Below are positions 6,878 to 10,131 of a stretch of DNA of 10,131 bases, piece after piece. The first letter of the stretch is position 1. Each line of letters starts with the position of its first letter. The translations under genes and the position numbers were made by a program. Origin of the DNA: WHSP01 sp964424945. Its GTDB lineage: Bacteria > Gemmatimonadota > Gemmatimonadetes > Longimicrobiales > Longimicrobiaceae. The notes under the pieces were generated by a model. That model was not told the DNA's origin and did no database searches. It worked only from the letters and a program-made list of their open reading frames with translations. The stretch covers positions 1 through 10,131 of the forward strand of contig CAYRLB010000092.1 in NCBI GenBank assembly GCA_964424945.1, read 5' to 3'.

Positions 6878-6904
6878 CGCAACAGGTTGCGAGGATGCTA
6901 AGGT
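6878..6904 (+). promoter_or_regulatory. Dyad CGCAACAGGTTGCG next to a possible extended -10 element
   Basis: CGCAAC-AG-GTTGCG (6878-6891) is a perfect 6-bp inverted repeat with a 2-nt spacer, the form of a small operator. Seven bases later comes TGCTAAGGT (6896-6904), which could be a TG-extended -10 (TAAGGT at 6899-6904). No good -35 is visible at 16-18 nt, the region such a -35 would share with the dyad. This would allow control of fliM and the genes behind it. It is a candidate by pattern only. Confidence 0.3.
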
Positions 6905-7004
6905 TTGTCTTCCGACCTTCTGTAACGGGTATGGCCCGTGCCTCTGGAGGGTGCCCGGCGGCGACCGACCGTCGCAGCGCAGAACACCGCAACAGATACG
7001 GTTC

Positions 7005-8045
7005 ATGTCATCCCACGAGCTCACGCCGGAACTGGTCGACGAGCTGTTTACCAATGCCGACCGGACGCCCGAGCACACAGCGGGGCGCCGCGGAAAGGCG
7101 GCCGCCGATGTGGCGCCGTACGACTTCCGCCGGCCGCATCGCGTTTCGAAGGAGCGTCTGCGCACCCTCGAAGCGATGTACGAGAGGCTCGTGAAGTCGC
7201 TCGAGGGGTGGTTGATGGGCCGGGTCCGCGGGCAGATCGAACTGAATCTGAAGAACGTCGACCAGCTGAGCTTTTCGGACTTCATCGCGTCGCTATCGAC
7301 GCCCTGTTGTGCGTACCTGGTCGATATCCGTGACTCCGGGGGCCAGCAGGGGGTGATCGAGTTCGGGCGAGATTTCGCCTTCTTCCTCGTCGATCGCTTC
7401 CTCGGTGGGCGTGGGAAGGACTTTCCGCTGCAGCGCGCCCTCACCCCGATCGAGCGGATGATCGTGCGCACGGTGGCCGAGCGGATCAGCAGCGGCGTGC
7501 AGGAGATCTGGGAGGATTACATCCCGCTCAACCTTGGGGTCGCCGGCTTCGAATCCGTCCCCGAAATCCTCGGCGCCACTACCGATGACGCGCCGGTGCT
7601 CGTCGGTACCATCGAGGTGAAGGCAGCGGGTCGGACGAGCAGCCTCTCTCTCTGCCTTCCCTTCGGCGTGCTGGACAGCTTTTTCGCGGATGCCGCCGTA
7701 CACCGGCGGATGAGCGTGACCGGTTCGGATGACGAGCGCCGGGTGAACCGCCGCGTCGTGGAGAAGTCCCTTCGAGTCACGGACCTGCCCGTCGCGGCGC
7801 GTCTTCCGGAGTTCAGGGTGTCGATGAAGACGCTCAGCACGCTCCAGCCCGGGTCGATGCTGTTCACGGGCATCCCCCGGAGCGCGGAAGTCGAAGTCAG
7901 CGTCGGAACCCATGTGCGCTATCTGGCGCGCCCCGCCCGTGTGGGTGGGCGACTCGCCGTGAGCATCAGTGAAATGATCGATCAGACCGCTGGGCATGAG
8001 ATGCCGGGCGAGGGAATGAACCAGCTTGCCGAGGAGAACGGGTGA
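7005..8045 (+). CDS. fliM: Flagellar motor switch protein FliM
   Basis: FliM is the C-ring switch protein that binds CheY-P at its N-terminus, FliG by its middle domain and FliN by its C-terminal domain. The product is 346 residues (family ~330-350). The N-terminus MSSHELTPELVDELF fits the CheY-binding segment (LSQ.EIDALL in enterics), which supports the ATG at 7005. The CheC-like middle domain includes VSKERLRTLEAMYERLVKSL, SFSDFIASLSTPCCAYLVDI and FFLVDRFLGGRGKDFPLQRA with the conserved GGxG motif (134-137), followed by LTPIERMIVRTVAERI. The C-terminal SpoA-like domain includes LQPGSMLFTGIPRSAEVEVS. No Shine-Dalgarno sequence is visible before 7005, and the in-frame GTG at 6951 touches its GGAGG, so it is not a better start. 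The stop overlaps the fliN start by one base. Confidence 0.96.
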   Translation: MSSHELTPELVDELFTNADRTPEHTAGRRGKAAADVAPYDFRRPHRVSKERLRTLEAMYERLVKSLEGWLMGRVRGQIELNLKNVDQLSFSDFIASLSTPCCAYLVDIRDSGGQQGVIEFGRDFAFFLVDRFLGGRGKDFPLQRALTPIERMIVRTVAERISSGVQEIWEDYIPLNLGVAGFESVPEILGATTDDAPVLVGTIEVKAAGRTSSLSLCLPFGVLDSFFADAAVHRRMSVTGSDDERRVNRRVVEKSLRVTDLPVAARLPEFRVSMKTLSTLQPGSMLFTGIPRSAEVEVSVGTHVRYLARPARVGGRLAVSISEMIDQTAGHEMPGEGMNQLAEENG

Positions 8046-8380
8046 TGGATAGCACGGAGATGATCGAAGCGACGATGCCAGCGCAGTTCGAGGAGCTCGC
8101 CGAAACGAGGGGTGGCGAAGGGGGTTCCGCGCCGCTTTCGACCCTTTTCGACCTCTCGCTTCCGGTGGCGATCGAGCTGGGGCGGACGTCGATGAAGGTG
8201 CAGGACGTCCTTCACCTCGGCAGGGGCTCGGTCATCGAGCTCGATCGCCTTGCAGGCGAGCCCGTCGATGTCTTCGTCGGAGAGCGACGCTTTGCCGAAG
8301 GGGAAGTCGTCGTGCTCGGCGAGAACTTCGGCGTGCGCATCACCCGTATCCTGCCCGCGGGCGGCGGAGAAGGCGTCTAA
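8045..8380 (+). CDS. fliN: Flagellar motor switch protein FliN
   Basis: FliN is the small C-ring subunit that forms the base of the switch with FliM and docks FliH/FliI. The product is 111 residues: a short acidic N-terminal tail (1-28) and one SpoA domain (~30-105). Typical patterns are LFDLSLPVAIELGRTSMKVQ (34-53), LHLGRGSVIELDRLAGEPVD (57-76) and GEVVVLGENFGVRITRIL (86-103). It is a short FliN, not the longer phosphatase-bearing FliY of Bacillus. A GAGGAG site at 8031-8036 is 8 nt before the ATG at 8045; the GTG at 8042 in the same frame is a possible start one codon earlier. The start overlaps the fliM stop (TGATG). Confidence 0.96.
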   Translation: MDSTEMIEATMPAQFEELAETRGGEGGSAPLSTLFDLSLPVAIELGRTSMKVQDVLHLGRGSVIELDRLAGEPVDVFVGERRFAEGEVVVLGENFGVRITRILPAGGGEGV

Positions 8381-8385
8381 CCCCG

Positions 8386-9591
8386 ATGATGGGAATTCTC
8401 GCCGGACTGGGCGTCGTTTTCCTGCTCCTGGGATTCGCGATGAAGTGGTTGAAGCGCTTCTCCGGCGGACTCGGGCAGGGGAGCTCGGGGCTGCGCATGG
8501 AGGTTGTCCAGCGGCTGGCGCTGGGGCCGAAGCAGGGGGTTGCGGTCGTGCGCATCGGCGAGAAGCTCGTTGCGGTCTCGGTCGGCGAGGGGGGAATTCG
8601 TCCACTGATCGAGCTGGGCGAACCGGAGATGGAGGCGATCTCGGCAGGGCGGTTGTCGAACGTCGCTTCGACGACGGAGACGAACCCGCCCTCCACCAGC
8701 TTCTCGGCCCTGTTGCAGGCGGCGAGGGAGAACCCCCGCACCCGCCAGCTCACGAAGATCGTCCGATCGACGATCCGGTCCGCGGCGACGGTTGCGCTTC
8801 TGATCGGCGTCGCGGCGATCATCGAGCCGTCATCTGTGCAGGCACAGGCGCAGGCGGCGGACGCGCTCACGCCGGTCACGATGGAGCAGGCCGACACGAT
8901 GCTGACCCGGCTCGCCCCGCAGATCGACGTCCGGGTCGGCGAAGGTGAAGGCGGCCTGCGGCTGAGCGGAACCGTCGGGGTGGTCGTGATGATGGGTCTG
9001 CTGACCCTCCTCCCGACTCTCGTCCTGATGATGACGAGCTTCACACGGATCTTCATCGTCCTGCACTTCCTGCGTCAGGCACTCGGGACGCAGAGCGCGC
9101 CTCCGGGACATCTGATGGCGGCGCTGGCTCTTCTGCTGACCGGCTTCATCATGGCGCCGACCCTCGGCGAGGTGAACCGCACCGCGCTTGAGCCGTGGAT
9201 GAACGGCCAGATGGAGCAGGGACAGATGCTGAAGACCGCCGCCGTCCCCTTCCGCCAGTTCATGATGGCGGAGACACGGGACCGCGATCTCAATGTCTTT
9301 CTGGATATGAGCCCGGGCACCGCCGAAATCCGGACCGAGGATGATATTCCCCTCGTCGTCCTCATGTCCGCCTTCGTGACGAGCGAACTGCGCACCGCAT
9401 TCCAGATCGGCTTCGCGCTCTTCCTCCCCTTCATCGTGATCGATGTCGTTGTCGCCTCGGTGCTCATGAGCATGGGGATGTTCATGCTGCCGCCTCCGAT
9501 GATCGCGCTACCCTTCAAGATCCTGCTTTTCGTGCTGGTCGACGGCTGGACGCTGATCGTTCAGGGCCTCGTTTCCAGCTTCCACGGATAG
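8386..9591 (+). CDS. fliP: FliO-FliP fusion, flagellar export gate protein
   Basis: One uninterrupted frame of 401 residues carries two normally separate proteins. Residues 1-~85 look like FliO/FliZ: a membrane segment (2-18, ILAGLGVVFLLLGFAMKW) then a small cytoplasmic domain (MEVVQRLALGPKQGVAVVRI, LVAVSV). A linker (~86-125) leads to a FliP-type signal peptide (~127-153: Arg-containing, hydrophobic AATVALLIGVAAII, then SSVQA|QAQA). Mature FliP follows from about 154, with TM1 at ~197-216, MTSFTRIFIVLHFLRQALGT, PFRQFMMAETRDRDL, IPLVVLMSAFVTSELRTAFQ, and LPFKILLFVLVDGW near the end. FliP is the core pentamer of the FliPQR export pore; FliO is its assembly scaffold. The start at 8386 lies 5 nt after fliN. 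The order fliN-fliO-fliP-fliQ is kept. An internal ATG at 8629 could start a FliP-only product. Confidence 0.93.
   Translation: MMGILAGLGVVFLLLGFAMKWLKRFSGGLGQGSSGLRMEVVQRLALGPKQGVAVVRIGEKLVAVSVGEGGIRPLIELGEPEMEAISAGRLSNVASTTETNPPSTSFSALLQAARENPRTRQLTKIVRSTIRSAATVALLIGVAAIIEPSSVQAQAQAADALTPVTMEQADTMLTRLAPQIDVRVGEGEGGLRLSGTVGVVVMMGLLTLLPTLVLMMTSFTRIFIVLHFLRQALGTQSAPPGHLMAALALLLTGFIMAPTLGEVNRTALEPWMNGQMEQGQMLKTAAVPFRQFMMAETRDRDLNVFLDMSPGTAEIRTEDDIPLVVLMSAFVTSELRTAFQIGFALFLPFIVIDVVVASVLMSMGMFMLPPPMIALPFKILLFVLVDGWTLIVQGLVSSFHG
8764..8847 (+). other. Internal signal peptide-like segment at the FliO/FliP junction
   Basis: Residues ~127-154 of the fusion: Arg127 and Arg131, a hydrophobic core (133-146), then EPSSVQA|QAQA. 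A signal peptidase I cut after Ala153 (V-x-A) or Ala155 (A-x-A) fits the -3/-1 rule. FliP is normally made with a cleavable signal peptide, so the original one appears kept inside the fusion. Cleavage is inferred. Confidence 0.6.
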
Positions 9592-9597
9592 ACGACG

Positions 9598-9867
9598 ATG
9601 TCACATACGCTCGTTGTCGACCTGGCTCGAAACGCCGTCATGCTCGCGCTGATGCTGGCGGGGCCGCTGTTGCTGATCGCTCTCGCCGTAGGTGTGGTCG
9701 TCAGCGTCGTCCAGGCCGTGACGCAGATCCAGGAGCAGACGCTGTCCTTTGTACCGAAGCTTTTCGCAGTGGCAGGAGCGTTTCTCATCGCCCTCCCGTG
9801 GATGCTTCAGCTGGCCGTGAAGTACACAACGGAGCTGTTCAGAAGTTTTCCGATGTTGGTGGGGTGA
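9598..9867 (+). CDS. fliQ: Flagellar export gate protein FliQ
   Basis: The product is 89 residues, exactly the family size, with two membrane hairpin helices (~13-38 and ~54-75). Between them lies the strongly conserved loop VQAVTQIQEQTLSFVPK (38-54). FliQ packs around the FliP5FliR1 core of the export gate in the inner membrane. The ATG at 9598 lies 6 nt after the fliP stop; no good Shine-Dalgarno sequence is seen, so translation is probably coupled to fliP. fliR follows 4 nt after its stop. Confidence 0.97.
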   Translation: MSHTLVVDLARNAVMLALMLAGPLLLIALAVGVVVSVVQAVTQIQEQTLSFVPKLFAVAGAFLIALPWMLQLAVKYTTELFRSFPMLVG

Positions 9868-9871
9868 TAGC

Positions 9872-10131
9872 ATGGACCTTTTCGCTCCTTCCACCGCCCC
9901 CGTGCTCATGCTCCTGGGCTTCCGCCTCGGTGGCCTGGTGCTGATCGGGCCGGTGTTCGCCTCCCGGACGCTGCCTCCCATGCTGAAGGCGAGCGTCGTC
10001 GTGCTGCTCACGGCCACGCTCTTCCCGCTCGCGATAGCCTCTGCGGAGGCGGGGGTGCGTATCACGCCGGCGATCGCGCTGACGGAGATGATGATCGGCT
10101 TCGCGATCGGGCTCGGCGTCGCGATCATCGT
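9872..10131 (+). CDS. fliR: Flagellar export gate protein FliR (3' end outside window)
   Basis: The ATG at 9872 opens a frame that runs off the end of the window after 86 complete codons (full FliR is ~260). The visible part has the family's N-terminal pattern: LMLLGFRLGGLVLIGPVFAS (12-31), LPPMLKASVVVLLTATLFPL (34-53), then ITPAIALTEMMIGFAIGLGV (64-83, the E..IG..IG motif). FliR completes the FliPQR pore. GGTGGGG just before the fliQ stop could be a weak ribosome binding site. In some bacteria FliR is fused to FlhB; whether that applies here lies outside the window. Confidence 0.95.
   Translation, partial: MDLFAPSTAPVLMLLGFRLGGLVLIGPVFASRTLPPMLKASVVVLLTATLFPLAIASAEAGVRITPAIALTEMMIGFAIGLGVAII

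Larger units (their letters stand above)
6641..7004 (+). other. Long non-coding leader of fliM
   Basis: From the fliL stop to the fliM start is 433 nt, far longer than any other gap here, and no plausible gene is seen in it. The frame of fliM stays open upstream to about 6690, but that stretch has no FliM-like sequence and no ribosome binding site. The leader holds a hairpin at 6793-6809, a 14-bp dyad at 6878-6891, AAGGT/ACCTT arms at 6900-6919 and ACGGG/CCCGT arms at 6925-6939. The part around 6860-6925 is less GC-rich than the rest and is the likeliest place for a promoter. No known riboswitch was recognised. Confidence 0.6.

Noticed and set aside
6690..7004. N-terminal extension of FliM by 105 residues
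   Set aside because: No FliM-like sequence and no ribosome binding site; the family's N-terminal CheY-binding motif begins right after the ATG at 7005.
6137..7471. Long open frame of 444 codons on the - strand across fliL, the leader and fliM
   Set aside because: It runs antisense through two clear genes; its Arg/Pro/Ser-rich translation has no recognisable family pattern. Such frames are common opposite GC-rich coding DNA.
8629..8631. Internal ATG as a separate fliP start
   Set aside because: There is no clear ribosome binding site before it, and it would add about 45 residues in front of the signal peptide. Kept only as an alternative.
1..10131. CRISPR arrays, tRNA/rRNA genes, insertion sequences, phage or plasmid genes
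   Set aside because: None seen. The M15 domain recalls phage endolysins, but it sits inside a flagellar reading frame with no other phage genes nearby.

Overview
The window lies inside a flagellar structural and export gene cluster. Every recognisable gene is on the + strand, in the order fliI (3' part) - fliJ - motE/ylxF-like - fliK - flgD - flgE - fliL - fliM - fliN - fliO::fliP fusion - fliQ - fliR (5' part). This closely follows the Bacillus subtilis fla/che order fliI-fliJ-ylxF-fliK-flgD-flgE-fliL-fliM-fliY-cheY-fliZ-fliP-fliQ-fliR, but with a plain FliN instead of FliY and no cheY. The DNA is GC-rich and rich in Ala, Gly, Arg and Glu codons. The gene content fits a GC-rich flagellated bacterium outside the well-studied enteric group. 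Gemmatimonadota or a similar lineage is a guess; the sequence alone does not fix the phylum.

Region 1 (1-4500) is a tightly packed unit. It holds the export ATPase FliI, its coiled-coil partner FliJ, a membrane-anchored MgtE_N-like protein, the hook-length control protein FliK and the hook cap FlgD. Stop and start codons touch or overlap at every junction. The FliK-position protein is unusual: a complete M15-type (CwlK/phage endolysin-like) zinc peptidase domain sits in front of its hook-length C-terminal domain.

Region 2 (4501-5943) is the hook protein gene flgE, with a strong ribosome binding site and a strong intrinsic terminator behind it. Region 3 (5944-6640) is fliL alone, with a possible sigma-28-like promoter in front and a second hairpin terminator behind. 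Region 4 (6641-7004) is a long non-coding leader with several inverted repeats.

Region 5 (7005-10131) is a second packed unit. It encodes the C-ring proteins FliM and FliN and then the export-gate proteins: FliP carrying FliO fused to its N-terminus, FliQ and FliR. In the fusion, the former FliP signal peptide survives as an internal segment with a plausible signal-peptidase site, so the product may be cut back into separate FliO and FliP.

Together the genes supply the export motor (FliI/FliJ), the export gate (FliO/P/Q/R), the switch (FliM/FliN), the stator-associated protein FliL and the hook assembly set (FlgD/FlgE/FliK). The main points of interest are the M15-FliK fusion, the FliO-FliP fusion, an altered methionine gasket in FliP and the structured fliM leader.
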